Assembly: GCF_001704415.2 (NCBI RefSeq)
Contig: NC_030827.1
Location: 42,970,271 to 43,034,270 of the forward strand
Length of the DNA stretch: 64,000 nucleotides
Direction: 5' to 3'
DNA from: Capra hircus
Lineage: Eukaryota; Chordata; Mammalia; Artiodactyla; Bovidae
The position numbers were made by a program, and so were the translations under genes. The first letter of the stretch is position 1, and each line of letters begins with the position of its first letter. Of this stretch, positions 1 through 11,845 are shown in pieces. The notes beneath the pieces were generated by a model. The model was not told the DNA's origin. It did not search any database and saw only the letters and a program-made list of their open reading frames with translations.

Positions 1-492
1 GTTTTTTCTATATTATTTCAATATTTTGGGAATTATCAAGATTTTTCAATTCTGTTGAAAGGTACATTTTTACAAGTAAAAATGTAAAAATGTATATTAG
101 ACTATAGTTGGGTTGTTGTAATCAGTTCAGGTCAGTCACTCAATCATGTCTGACTTTTTGCGACCCCATGAACCACAACACACCAGACTCCCTGTCCCTC
201 ACCAACTCCCGGAGTTCACTCAAACTCATGTCCATTGAGTCTTTGATGCCATCCAACCATCTCCTCATCTGTCATCCCCTTCTCCTGCCCTCAATCTTTC
301 CCAGCATCACGGTCTTTACAAATGAGTCAGCCCTTTGCATCAGGTGGCTAAAGTACTGGAGTTTCACCTTCAACATCAGTCCTTTCAATGAACACTCAGG
401 ACTGATCTCCTTTAGGATGGACTGGTTGGATCCCCTTACAGTCCAAGGGACTCTCAAATTCTCCAAAACCACAGTTCAAAAGCAGCAATTCT

Positions 493-2228
493 TCAGCTCT
501 CAGCTTTCTTTATAGTCCAACTCTCGCATCCATACATGACCACTGGAAAAACCATAGCCTTGACTAGATGGACCTTTGTTGGCAAAGTAATGTCTCTGCC
601 TTTTAATACGCTGTCTAGGGTGGTCATAACTTTCCTTCCAAGGAGTAAGCGTCTTTTAATTTCATGGCTGCAGTCACCATCTGCAGTGATCTTGGAGCCC
701 AAAAATATCAAGTCAGCCACTGTTTCCACTGTTTCCCCATCCGTTTGCCATGAAGTGATGGGACCAGATGCCATGATCTTCGTTTTCTGAATGTTGAGCT
801 TTAAGCCAACTTTTTCACTCTCCTCTTTTTCACTTTCATCAAGAGGAACTTTAGTTCTTCTTCACTTTCTGCCATAAGGGTGGTGTCATCTACATATCTC
901 AGGTTATTGATATTTCTCCTGGCAATCTTGATTCCAGCTTGTGCTTCATTCAGCACAGCATTTCTCATGATGTACTCTGCATTAAGTTAAATAAGCACGG
1001 TGACACTGTACAGCCTTGATGTACTCCTTTTCCTATTTGGAACCAGTCTGTTATTCCATGTTCAGTGCTAACTGTTGCTTCCTGGCAGGCATACAGGTTT
1101 CTCAAGAGGCAGGTCAGGTGGTCTGGTATTCCCATCTCTTTCAGAATTTTCCACAATTTATTGTGATCCACACAGTCAAAGGCTTTGATGTAGTCAATAA
1201 AGCAGAAATAGATGTTTTTCTGGAACTCTCTTGCTTTTTCCATGAGCCAGCAGATGTTGGCAATTTGATCTCTGGTTCCTCTGCTTTTTCTAAAACCAGC
1301 TTGAACATCTGGAAGTTCAGGTTCACGTATTCCTAAAGCCTGGCTTGGAGAATTTTGAGCATTACTTTACTAGTGTGTGAGATGAGTGCAATTGTGCGGT
1401 AGTTTGAGCATTGTTTGGCATTGCCTTTCTTTGGGATTGGAATGAAAACGGACCTTTTCCAGTCCTGTGGCCACTGATGAGTTTTCCAAATTTGCTGGCA
1501 TATTGAGTGCAGCACTTTCACAGCATCATCTTTCATGATTTGAAATAGCTCAACTGTAATTCTGTCACCTCCACTAGCTTTGTTCGTAGTGATGCTTTCT
1601 ACGGCCCACCCGACTTCACATTCCAGGATGTCTGGCTCTAGGTGAGTGATCACACCATCGTGGTTATCTGGGTCATGAAGATCTTTTTTTGTACAACTTT
1701 TCTGTGTATTCTTGCCACATCTTAATATCCTCTGCTTCTGTCAGGTCCATACCATTTCTTTCCTTTATTGAGCCCATCTTTGCATGAAATATTCCCTTGG
1801 TATCTCTGATTTTCTTGACAAGATCTCTAGTCTTTCCCATTCTGTTGTTTTCCTTTGCATTGATCACTGAGGAAGGCTTTCTTATATTTCTTTGCTATTC
1901 TTTGGAACTCTGCATTCAGATGCTTATATCTTTCCTTTTCTCTGTTGTTTTTTGCTACTCTTCTTTTCACAGCTATTTGTAACATCTCCTCAAACAGCCA
2001 TTTTGCTTTTTTGCATTTCTTTTTCTTGGGGATGGTCTTGATCCCTGTCTCCTGTACAATGTCGTGAACCTCCGTCCATAGTTCCTCAGGTAGTCTGTCT
2101 ATCAGATCTAGCCCCTTAAATCTATTTCTCACTTCCACTGTATAATCATAAGGGATTTGATTTAGGTTATACCTGAATGGTCTAGCGGTTTTCCCTACTT
2201 TCTTCAATTTAAGTCTGAATTTGGCCAT
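493..2228 (-). pseudogene. Broken BovB reverse transcriptase and linker coding region
   Basis: These are remnants of the BovB polyprotein, whose reverse transcriptase copies element RNA at a nicked chromosomal site. Reading on the minus strand, 2228-1827 encodes the basic linker after the endonuclease (PIPYDYTVEV-like and KTIPKKKKCKK blocks). 1653-1333 holds the RT fingers with NKASGGD. 1243-965 holds motif A (FIDYIKAFDCVDH) and motif B (HQGC). The catalytic box lies at 885-896 and reads YVDD instead of the usual BovB YADD. 774-493 is the thumb region. The pieces lie in different frames separated by stops, so no full protein can be made. Seen directly: motifs and frame breaks. Family knowledge: domain order. 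Confidence 0.9.
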
Positions 2229-2488
2229 AAGGAGTTCTTGATCTGTGCCACAATCAGCTCCCAGTCTTGTTTTTGCTGACTGTGTAGAGCTTCTCCATCT
2301 TTGGCTGCAAAGAATAAAATCAATCTGATTTCAGTGTTGGCCATCTGGTGATGTCCATGTGTAGAGTCTTCTCTTGTGTTGTTGGAAGAGGGTGTTTGCT
2401 ATGACCAGTGTGTTCTCTTGGCAAAACTCTATTAGCCTTTGCCCTGTTTCATTCTGCATTCCAAGGCCAAGTCTGCCTGTTACTCCAG

Positions 2489-2695
2489 GGGCTTCCCTGG
2501 TGGCTCAGACGGTAAAGCGTCTGCCTGCAGTGCGGGAGATCTAGGTTCGATCCCTGTGGTGGGAAGGTCCCCTGCAGAAGAAAATGGCAACCCACTCCAG
2601 TACTCTTGCCTGGAAAATTCCATGGACTGAGGAGCCTGGTAGGCTACAGTCCATAGGGTCGCAAAGAGTTGGACATGATTGAGTGACTTCACTTT
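2489..2695 (+). mobile_element. Bov-tA SINE inside BovB
   Basis: The head is tRNA-Glu derived (GCTTCCCTGGTGGCTCAG) with a B-box-like GGTTCGATCCC near 2546. It is followed by the Bov-A tail ending GAGTGACTTCACTTT. The tail matches the BovB 3' end, the presumed basis for mobilisation by BovB RT. It interrupts the BovB between ...TTACTCCAGG and TGTTTCTTGAC. The target duplication is short and weak (CCAGG/CTAGG). Confidence 0.95.
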
Positions 2696-2949
2696 CTAGG
2701 TGTTTCTTGACTTTTCTTCCTTTCTTTTGCATTCCAGTCCCCTATAATGAAAAGGACATCTTATTTGGGTATTAGTTCTAAAATGTCTTGTAGGTCTCCT
2801 TAGAACCATTCAACTTCAGCTTCTTCAGCATTATTGGTTGGGGCATAGACTTGGATTACCATGATACTGAATGGTTTACCTTGGAAAGGAACAGAGATCA
2901 TTCTGTCATTTTTGAGATTGCATACAAGTACTGTATTTCAGAGTTGTTG

Positions 2950-3065
2950 TTTTAATAAATTACCACAAACTGGATGGCTTAAAGCAAACAAATGTATTCT
3001 CTCACCATTCAAGAATGCTAGAAGTCTGAAATCAGGTATTTGCACAGTTGGTTTTTTCTTCTGTC
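2950..3065 (-). repeat. MaLR-type LTR fragment
   Basis: The stretch AATTACCACAAACTGG...GGCTTAAAGCAAAC...TCTCTCACC...AGAAGTCTGAAATCA is the reverse of the old mammalian LTR end seen on the plus strand at 9.9-10.2 kb. It is only a fragment, and the subfamily was not determined. Confidence 0.5.
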
Positions 3066-3249
3066 TTATCTTGATTCATTAATTCCTTTTTCCCCTAGAT
3101 ACAACCAAACTATCAAAACTTACACACTTAAAAAAAGCAACTCAGCTACATTCTCATGAGTCCATAATCCTGTTCATCAGTTGCTTCCACTTCTCTGTTT
3201 CTCTATCAAGAAAGATTCCTCCAAAGGTAATTTACACTCTCTTTGTCTA

Positions 3250-4290
3250 TTTCCTCTTCACTCATTTTCCTTTGGATTTAGTCCAATCAGACTTTTATCT
3301 TTACCATGCTACTGAAACAACTTTTGCTAAGTTACCGATAACCCCAAAATTGCCATGTCTAATCTAATCCAGGATTGTCTAGTTTCATCTCTGCTCTCGT
3401 GGTACACATCCATTTGTCAGAATTTGGTGCAATTGATCAGCCTCTTTTTCCTTCACTTGGTCCTGAGTCATTATTCTTTAGGCTCCTACCTCACTGCAAT
3501 ATGTTTCTATTGATCTCCTTTTTGGTTTCATATGTCCTCCCCAAACTTTCATCCTTAGGGTGCTCTATGGTTTAGCTCTTGAACTTCTTCTCTAAGCTCA
3601 CTGTCTAAATTGTATCATCCTCATTTACGACTGTGAATTTTGTCTACATGGTGTTGAATTCCAAATTAATATCTCAAAGACTGACTATTCTGGGAGTTCC
3701 AGACTTATTTAAACCTGACTATCCAAAGGATTCATTTGGGTGTATAATAAAGAGTTTGAAACCAAAGTACTAATGTTGCTCCTGTCATTTTATCATCTCA
3801 GAAATGGTAGTTCTACATTGCTAACTCTTGAGACAAAACGTCTGGGAAATATCCTTGATGTTTCTCTTTTCTTCACAATCTACTTAATATATCAGAAAAT
3901 CCATATGGTTCTACTTACAAAATATACCTTAAACCTATCTCCTTGCTTCTGATGCTGCTATTCTGGATCACACTCCTGTAATTTCTCATCTTTAAATGAA
4001 ACAGGGCCTAACTTGTTTCCACGTCTCTTTTATATTTCCTTGACCACTATTTTCCGCACTAAACAGAGATACACCTTGAAAATGGAATCATTATTTTATT
4101 TTATTGGTTCAATACCTTCCCTCCTAATTCACAGTAAAATCCCAATTTGGTATACTGGCTGCCTTTTGTTCTTCTCTGTCATTGCTTCTCTTTAATTGCT
4201 TCTCTCTACCTACACTCACCTCCTTGATATTTTCAAACATATTCTCTCCTCCGAATACCTGATATTCTCTATGCTGGCCTTATTAAGTAC
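3250..4290 (+). repeat. Degraded L2-type LINE remnant
   Basis: The sequence resembles the coding and 3' part of the ancient L2 (CR1-like) family: CTACTGAAACAACTTTTGCTAAG, AACTTCTTCTCTAAGCTCACT and CTACACTCACCTCCTTGAT are recognisable diverged L2 phrases. No frame stays open. Divergence is high, and the stretch may combine more than one fragment. Confidence 0.5.
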
Positions 4291-4299
4291 ACAGTAAAC

Positions 4300-6122
4300 A
4301 ATATCTAGTTAAAGGAAGAAACTGAGATAATTGGATTATGTAATTTAGCTAGTAAAATACATCAAGTTTAAGGTAGAATGAGGATTAAAATGTTATCTCT
4401 TTTTCCACAGGGTTTTTTAATTTTTTTCCTCTACTTTTCTAGACTTTAAAATTCAAACAATGAAAGCACCTTCACAGTAGAAACATGTTCTGTGTTCAGA
4501 CAGATGTGGGCTTCATTTTTTTTTCTTTTTTACTTTCTAACTAATCCTATCTTGTAACTTATTTTCAAACACTATCTGTATAATTTGAGTATTGAATAGT
4601 ATATCTTATGTAATCATGAATGTTATTGGAGATCTTGAAAAAGATTTCTCCTGATTGTAGGAAGAAATTTAAATTGTGCTAGTTTCATATTCAAACAATC
4701 AGTAACAACAAAGCAATCTATCTAAAGTTTTACTCAGAAAAGTACTCAAAAAGAAAATATGTATGTATTACTTACCACGTGGATTAAAAATAAACACATT
4801 CAGAATGACTACCTTAATTTTGTCATGTGAACTATGAAATGTTTTATTCTTTATCTTCTATAAAAAGTTAGCAATGAAGCTCTGGCCATTTGGATGGTGC
4901 CACAGTTATTTCATTGAACAATTCTCCCTAATTCCATATTGCCCCCTGAAAGAAACAAATTATATTTCAGTAAGAACGAAATAGCTCCACTCTGCCTTGA
5001 TTCTGCCATAATTCAATTTTGTCTGCTGGCTGCTCCAGTCCACCCCTGACTGATGGTAGGAAGCAACATATGGCAATATTGAGAGAGTTTATAAAAGAAA
5101 TCTGCTAATGGCAACAAACAAATAAACAATCAGGAAGATCCAGCAGTCAGGAAGAATTAATAAAGCTGGCAAATGCTTGGTTAGTAGAGCTGCTCACAGT
5201 GAGCAAAGCCAAGTGTCTGCATGTATCTTGGTTGAGCTTTTTCTCATCAGGCAAAGCATATTAATTTCCAGGGCTCTGCTGAATTTAATATAGTTTCAAA
5301 TATAAGTACTTCATTACTAAGGTCTTCCATATTTCTTGAACTCTGGTGATTTTCCAAGATTGAACCTCCAAAACCCAAGTAGGTAAACTTTGATAATCTT
5401 TGCAGAATACAAAATCTAATTATTTCTGAGTTACAATTCAAACAAATAAACCACCCACCAAACAAAACAAAAGATACCAAACAACAGCAACACCAAAGCA
5501 TGCAGACTTTTCCAAAATATGGTTAGAGTTTGTGTCTTTTATGTCTTACTAACAATAAGAAGTTTTAGGCTTCTAGGATGGTTTGATGTACAGTAAAAAA
5601 CAAGTGTATGCTTTGAAAACTAATTTGCTTATACTGAACCAGTTGCTAAGTCCCTCTTTTAGTGAAAAGTGCTCTCTTAACTATTTTTTCCATTCCTCTT
5701 ATCATAATACTCAGTAAAATATGAAAAATTTTCTAATCAAGGAATACAAGCAAACTAAGGAAAATGTTGACATTATAGAAGAGTAGATTTTCCTGCTTTG
5801 GTTATGTGCCTTTGATTTCACTTTGTCTAAGTCTTCTAGACTTTACAGTTGAAGAAAACTGCTTGCCTTTTGGACCCAAATTAGAATTTTCGTCTCAAAC
5901 ATGCCATTTAGTTCCATCTCCTTTTTAAATTGTGATGCTTAGCCTGATATAGTTCTTTGGAATGCAAAATTGTTTGTTCAACTTTCTAGGTTTTTAATGT
6001 AGTTTTGAGTCTATTTAGAATGATCAGTCTTCAATTTTATACTTCAGTGACTATATTCAACACTCTTTCTGTCTTTAAGATATGAGGTTGCCTCCTCTGT
6101 TAATGATAAAGGAACAGACTAT
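4300..6122. other. Unassigned AT-rich DNA
   Basis: I recognise no repeat family and no supported exon here. About 4850-5300 is less AT-rich, has no repeat match, and contains many homeodomain-like AT cores next to GC-richer blocks. It is a candidate conserved noncoding element only by impression. The rest looks like unique sequence. Confidence 0.5.
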
Positions 6123-6348
6123 CAGTGGGTCTCAAACTTCCTTCAGAGGTTAATCAACAAGGGGAATTTAAAACAGCAGCAACAACACCAATAAAAAATA
6201 GCAACAACAACTGAGCTCTAGATAAGTAGTAGTAGACTTTACACAAGATAAAATTGTAATCTTTGAGACTGAAATCCAGATAACAGCACTTATTTTTAAG
6301 TCTCCAGGGGATTCAAGGGTTAAAACACAGCCAGGGTTGAAGCCACTG
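6123..6348. mobile_element. MER5-like hAT (Charlie) DNA transposon fossil
   Basis: The ends are inverted repeats: CAGTGGGTCTCAAAC at 6123 and GGTTGAAGCCACTG at 6335-6348. The interior has AGTCTCCAGGGGATTC-like and ACACAGCCAGGG phrases typical of MER5A/B. A CAA-rich expansion near 6170-6215 makes it somewhat longer than the usual 180-190 bp. It is non-autonomous, and no convincing 8-bp target duplication is left. Confidence 0.75.
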
Positions 6349-6837
6349 CATTGGAGATTACAGCCAAAGCTCTACATCCCTTTTTGTGTCTGTGATGAGG
6401 AATCTCAGAGTTTAGGTCTTTTCAAGCTTCTCTCAGTGCAATACAGGAAGCTCGAAATTTCCTAGGACCCACGACCCAATTTGGACTTCCTCAAGTTAGT
6501 TGTTCCCCATTCTCATTAAGAAAAGTCAGGCAACTTACCAGCATTCATAGGAATTCCTGCACAAATGTTCCAGAGTTTTGGCCTCAGGAGATCTGGAGCC
6601 TTCAACTGAGCCATTTGAACCTTGGAAGATGCTTAATTCTGTATGACATTCCATCTCAATTTTCTCCAATATAAATTGTATCTCAGACTCCTCCATTCAT
6701 CAACATTCCGCTACACTCTCATCATGTATTTCATCAGCAACATGATAAACTGTCAAGTCATATGTTTTGAGGGAAGAAAGACCCATTTGTGAATTCTATT
6801 TTTGTTTTTTTCTGAAATGTATGTTCAAGCTCTATAT
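6349..6837. other. Unassigned DNA
   Basis: I recognise no repeat, exon or RNA gene in this stretch. Confidence 0.5.
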
Positions 6838-6925
6838 AAGAGATAGCAGTGCCTACTCCTTGGGCTTGCTTCAAGGACCATGCAAAGTAATGTGTGTGGA
6901 ATGCTTAGTATAGGGTTTGATACCT
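6838..6925 (+). repeat. MIR SINE fragment
   Basis: GTGCCTACTCCTTGGG...GCAAAGTAATGTGTGTGGAATGCTTAGTATAGG follows the central-to-3' part of the MIR consensus. It is short and diverged. Confidence 0.55.
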
Positions 6926-8028
6926 TAAAGCTACTTCCTTGTCTAATCTGCTACATTCTTGTATACCTTCAAGAATATAGGCCCTTTGGAAACTAACTTC
7001 CACCATTCTGAATTTCCCCTCAAGTAAGCTCTTCATGGTCCCAACTGCCACCCAAATCAAAATTTTCTCTCAAATTGATATAAGCTGGTGGTCTTCCTAA
7101 AATGAGATTCTCAAGCTCCCACATCTTCTATATTATTTTTGTATTACAGCTCCTTGAATGAAGATATAAGCATATTAGAAAGTTTATGATTCAAAAAAAT
7201 AATGCCATTGTGATTATTAAACATGTAGTGACCACTTAGTCTTCTATGCAAAGAGGAGGTGTGACTTGCAATCTAGTAAGTGGACCAGGGACTCAAGTGC
7301 TGTAAATGGTCAGCAGTCAGATGCAGCTTGTGGTTGCAATGTTACTGATTATATTCTGCTTAAAACCTAAATGTGCTTTCTTTCCATGACTGCATTTGAA
7401 TAGATTTCCTAACCAGCTAGAGAAATCCTTATTGTTGTGTATTTAATGTAATGCTGTGGATTTATGTACTTCTAACTCTTAAAAAGCTCCACAGATTCAT
7501 TTCTAGATGAATAAGACAATTATGGGTAGATATGGCTTGTCCTACTCCGTGATATGTACCATCCAGAAAGGTGGGCCAAGGGAGGCAGAGGATGCTTTGG
7601 CAAATCTCCTCCACAGGGAGTCATTCTGCAATGAGTAGAAAAGTCAACTCTACATTGACTCAGAAAACTTACAGTTAGGTTTGGTATTTCCGTTACCTGG
7701 CAATGATGACTCAAATCAGTTAACTCTCAGGGACAGATATTTCTCATCTGTAAGCATTCATGTGTTGTGTATCTTGTGGCCTAAATTCCACTAGACACTA
7801 TAGAGTATAGATATAAAGCTTAAGAACTTTATGGTTTCACTGAAAGATCTTCAGACAAAGTCATGAAGAACAAAGGAAAATATTATATTATTTGGCTGTA
7901 GAATAAGCATTATTAAAACACTATAAAGGGAGCAAAATTATTGCTAGCTGCTGTAGTCAGTGATGATCCATGTACCGCTACAAAACACTGTTGAAAGAAG
8001 TTGAAGAAAGTGTTAGTATGCACTATAA
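6926..8028. other. Unassigned DNA
   Basis: I recognise no repeat family and no exon. Minus-strand open frames near 7520-7714 are short and have no recognisable protein features. Confidence 0.5.
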
Positions 8029-8063
8029 GGGCCTCCCTGGTGGCTCAGAAGGTAAAGAATTTG
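8029..8063 (+). mobile_element. Bov-tA head fragment lacking its tail
   Basis: Only the first ~36 bases of the tRNA-derived head are present (GGGCCTCCCTGGTGGCTCAG, then AAGGTAAAGAATTTG). A 3'-truncated SINE is unusual, because retrotransposition normally truncates the 5' end. The minus-strand Bov-tA at 8076 abuts it. Confidence 0.8.
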
Positions 8064-8075
8064 CATTATAAAGTG

Positions 8076-8264
8076 CATGAGTGCTCAGTCACTCAGTCGT
8101 TTCTGATTATGACACCATGGACTGTAGCCCACTAGACTCCTCTGTCCATAGGATTTACCAGGCAAAAATACTGGAGCAGGTTGCCATTTCCTTCTTCAAG
8201 GGCTCTTCCCAACCTAGAGATTGAACTCATGTCTCCTTGCAGCTGGATTCTTTAGCACTGAGCC
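8076..8264 (-). mobile_element. Bov-tA SINE, minus strand, with TSD
   Basis: The Bov-A part is at the left (GCTCAGTCACTCAGTCG) and the tRNA part at the right (GATTCTTTAGCACTGAGCC). It is flanked by an imperfect 11-bp target-site duplication, CATTATAAAGT at 8064-8074 and CATTACAAAGT at 8265-8275. Confidence 0.92.
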
Positions 8265-8275
8265 CATTACAAAGT

Positions 8276-9934
8276 ATAGATGTTCAAAATAAAACATAAG
8301 ATCTTTGTAAAGGTCATCATATCATTAAATACTGTTATTCTTTGAAACCAGAAATCCATTGCTGAGATTTTTATGTTAGATCCACAGTTATTTCCTTTGA
8401 ATTGAAAACATATGAGTCAATTCACCAATGAGCTAGTGTGATTTTATTATCTGAAATAATCGCCTGGAAAGCAGGTGGCTTTTATGGGCTTTATGGTCTC
8501 TTCCAGTATTATGTGATGTGCTTTCATTATTCACTTCCTGTTACCACCAATCCATCTAGATTCTGTTTCTTTGGTGTAAAATTTTTTATCTTCCCCATTA
8601 AACCGCAAAGGTCACTTGACAACAAACTTTTGGACAATACCCAAATACCATTCCAGGCAAACTACCAACATTATGGGAAAAGCACTGAGGATGTGTAGAT
8701 CCTTCATCACAGGCAAAGTCAGATATGTGATAGAATCGGTAATAGTTATGCATTTACATAGAATCTTAAAGGCTGTAAATTTATGAGCCTTGCAAACTTT
8801 ACCTGTCATGAAGGTGAAGAACAAACTAAAACATAGCAACTATACTTTGGCACACAGGGGTTTGATAGACTCAAGTGTTATATTTAATTGAAAATGTAAG
8901 AGAATGTTAAGTAGGAAGAGTGCAATTATGTGAACTGGAATGGTGCCAGGCCTCTATTCCATCCTCGGGGCATTATGGACTCCCAAGAAGTGACCAGATT
9001 GTCAGTACTAAGGCTTATGTGTGAAGGACACCACAGGAGCAACTGGTCACTGGGGACACTTATAAAGTGAGAGTGGGGATCTTACTTCTTATAGTGAAAC
9101 AGCCCTTGTCTAGATGACAGCACAGTCATAGGGTGAGGTGACCTAGAGGAAGGTTTCTTGCATGAGCACTTTTTTCTGTTTTAATCTTTTGTTAAAAATC
9201 TCAGAGCTGAATTTGAAAATGGGGTTAAACTTTACAGTGAATTATTACCCAAATAGTGATAATCCTATGTAGGATTAAGGATAGAATTGTGACGAACTAA
9301 CCACTTCAAATGAACCACACATATTTCCAACTAGCTGCATGTATTTTAAAGGCTAATTACTCAGGGGAGAGACTAGGTAGATTTATATTATGTTTTGGAG
9401 TTGAAGAAAATACATATAAAAGAGCAAAGGAAAAGGGTAAGGTTATGAAGAAATCTTTTTCATGTAGACCAAGATCCCAAAGGCAGTTTTTATTATTAAT
9501 CTTTTCATAGCATTTTTTCCATTTTAACATTTATTTTTACATATTACTGTTTCCTTTTTTTTCTCTTTGACATGACAACTTGACATGAGTTCACAAGTGA
9601 AAAATGATTGTACTGGTATAGCTTTATATTTTATTTCATATAATAAAATTCATAATGAGGTAATGGAAGCAGTACGTTAGCTGGCAAGTGACACTGATAT
9701 GTCAAATACCAGAGGTTAGCCTCTGGTTCCTTTCCATTATGCACGTCTCTTTCCATTGTACTACTGAGAGGCATTCTCTGTTTACAAATTTCTTTACAGT
9801 CCCAGATATAATTTCATGACATAGTTCCTCATTTTCACCCAACATTTTATGTATATGCTGGAGCACTAATCTGAGTCTTTCATGAATTCTCTTCTTGTTT
9901 CTTACCCCTGCTTTGTCTTGCAATCCTAACCTGC
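8276..9934. other. Unassigned DNA
   Basis: I recognise nothing here. Short open frames at 8438-8698 (+), 9310-9510 (+) and 9702-9923 (-) show no domain, signal or splice context that would make them credible genes. Confidence 0.5.
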
Positions 9935-10232
9935 ATTGTGACTATAGGTGGAGACAGGGTCTTTAGGAGATTCATAAGGTTAAATGAAGTTGTCTAAGGG
10001 TGGGATTCTAATCTGATAGGACCTGAACATGGTCAGAGGAAAAGCCATGTGAGGTTATATAGAGGTCATTTGTAAGCTAGAAAGAGAGTTCTTACCAGAA
10101 TCTTAGCCCTGACAGCCCCTTGATCTTGGAGGTTTCACCCTCTAGAACCGTGAGAAAATACATTTCTGCTGTTTAAAAACATATGATCTGTGGTATTTTG
10201 GTGTAGCGATTCAAGCAGACTAAGACACCTGC
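9935..10232 (+). repeat. MaLR-type (MLT1-like) LTR remnant
   Basis: Typical phrases appear in order: GGTGGAGACAGGGTCTTTA, GGTTAAATGAAGTTG, CCTTGATCTTGGAGGTTTCA, AGAACCGTGAGAAAATACA and GCAGACTAAGACACC at the 3' end. It is a solo LTR fossil. The exact subfamily is uncertain. Confidence 0.7.
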
Positions 10233-10794
10233 TTCACCTGTTTCACATATTCGTTTCACACTCCATCCTTAATACTGACTGTGGCTATTTCCAAATTTCA
10301 GAGATCCCATAATTCTGGAAAATTACTAATTAAAAGGAAACATCAAATCAAGATGTGAACTCAGTTGGAAATAGAAATTTCACCACAGTGATTACTGCTG
10401 GGCTGAACTTACAATATCAAAATGGGCTGTTTCTCAGCCTAGATCTTGAAATGAGAAGACACAGAACAACAGCCAATCCATAGCAACTGAGTTTTGGAAG
10501 CAGCTGAGATTTAGAACTTTGTTACCACACCTGAATTTAAGAAAAGGCAACTGATACTGGATATTATGAAGAGTCTGGAAGGAGAGGTCAGATCATGGAG
10601 TGTCTTGTACACTAAATGTTTAGCTGCAAGAGGAAAAGCACAGAAAATTTTAAGGAGGGGAATGTAAGCTTTACGTTACTTTTCTTTAGTTTGCTTGTTC
10701 GCTTGTTTAGTTACATTGAAGTAAGAAGGGCAAATTATTTAAAAATTAAATAGTACTAAACATTTTATAATGAAAAAGAGTGGTGCCCCAATTA
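10233..10794. other. Mostly unassigned; possible old LINE piece at 10560-10665
   Basis: The stretch GGTCAGATCATGGAGTGTCTTG...GGAGGGGAATG resembles an old mammalian LINE-derived phrase also hinted at near 45.5-45.8 kb. The remainder shows nothing I recognise. Confidence 0.35.
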
Positions 10795-11101
10795 GTGAAA
10801 GTGAAACTGAAAGCCACTTAGTTGTGCCCGACTCTTTGCGACCTCATGGACTGTCCATGGAATTCTCTAGGCCAGAATGCTGGGATGGGTATCCTTTCCC
10901 TTCTCCAGGGGACCTTCCCAACCCAGGGATTGAACCCAAGTCTCCGACATTGCAGGTAGATTCTTTCCTAGATGAGCCACAAGGGAAGCCCAAGAATACT
11001 GGAGTGGGTAGCCTATCCCTTCTCCAGTGGATCCTGGCCTAGGAATTGAACTAGGGTCTTCTGCATTGCAGGTGGATTCTTTACCAACTAGACTCTTTCC
11101 C
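10795..11101 (-). mobile_element. Two-headed Bov-tA SINE, minus strand
   Basis: The order is a Bov-A tail, then a tRNA-derived head (ends ...GATGAGCCACAAGGGAAGCCC near 10990), then a second partial Bov-A plus head unit (AAGAATACTGGAGTGGGTAG ... TTTACCAACTAGACTC). The same fusion occurs at 30454-30755 and 56089-56399, so this is a subfamily structure and not a local accident. Confidence 0.9.
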
Positions 11102-11259
11102 AAATACAGGTCTTATTTCCCAGTGGGAAATAATTTTTATAATTGATTTTGTAAGTTAGATCATATTTCTTCCATATTTCTTAAATATTTTTCGATAATA
11201 CTTTTAGACTGATACATTTTAAGCACTATTATTATTCTTTACTTAGATCTAATAATTAT

Positions 11260-11845
11260 TTGTTTTCAAATGGCTGCAAAATCTTTGACACTCCTCCCAT
11301 TGAGAGATAATGTTTATGATTCTTCCTCTAAAATCTGGACAAACTTATGGCTTGCTTGTAACCAGAATATGCATAACTTCTGAGGTTAGTTGTGGCCACA
11401 TGAAAATATCTTTCAGATTTCTTGCTGTAGGGAGCCTAACCGAAGGACAAACTCAGTCTCTGCACTCTGAATCCCCTCAGCCTTCATGCTGAGAGGATGC
11501 TTCCAGTGGGCTGTTCCCTGTCAGTGCCTGAATGTAGTACACTAAGACAGGTCAGTTCCTACCAGATGTGGGACGCTTTTGACATGGAGCTTTGGCTTAA
11601 AAACTTTCCGTCAACTTGTCTAATACCTTCCTGGATTGTCCTGCAGTCAGAGACTCTGCCTAGCCAGACTTCCTCCTCCTCTCTCTCCTTATAGGAGTCA
11701 GGACTACATCGCCATCTGAAAATGTTCATTGCCTCCTCTGGCTTTCTCCACTTTTTTCTTTACTAGTGTATCACCCAATAAGTCTCTTGCACAGCTAATC
11801 TCCTTCTTGATGCTGTTCCTCAAAGTCCCCAGACTAACACACTAG
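11260..11845 (+). repeat. ERVL/MaLR-type LTR remnant
   Basis: The left part (AATCTTTGACACTCCTCCCATTGAGAGATAATG, TGGCTTGCTTGTAACCAG) resembles MLT1-type LTRs. The right end (CACCCAATAAGTCTCTTGCACAGCTAATCT ... CCCAGACTAACAC) is a typical LTR terminus. It is strongly diverged and could be two fragments. Confidence 0.5.

Larger units (their letters stand above)
119..2940 (-). mobile_element. BovB (RTE-type) LINE, 5'-truncated, minus strand
   Basis: BovB is a non-LTR retrotransposon of the RTE clade, abundant in ruminants. Its 3' end appears here in reverse as the TCAGTTCAG/CACTCA block near 120-145. The body then runs through thumb, reverse transcriptase and linker to part of the endonuclease, stopping near 2940, so roughly the first 600-700 bases of the element are missing. 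A Bov-tA SINE sits inside it at 2489-2695. Frameshifts and stops break the reading frame, so it is inactive. Family identity is clear; the exact 5' boundary is approximate. Confidence 0.95.
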
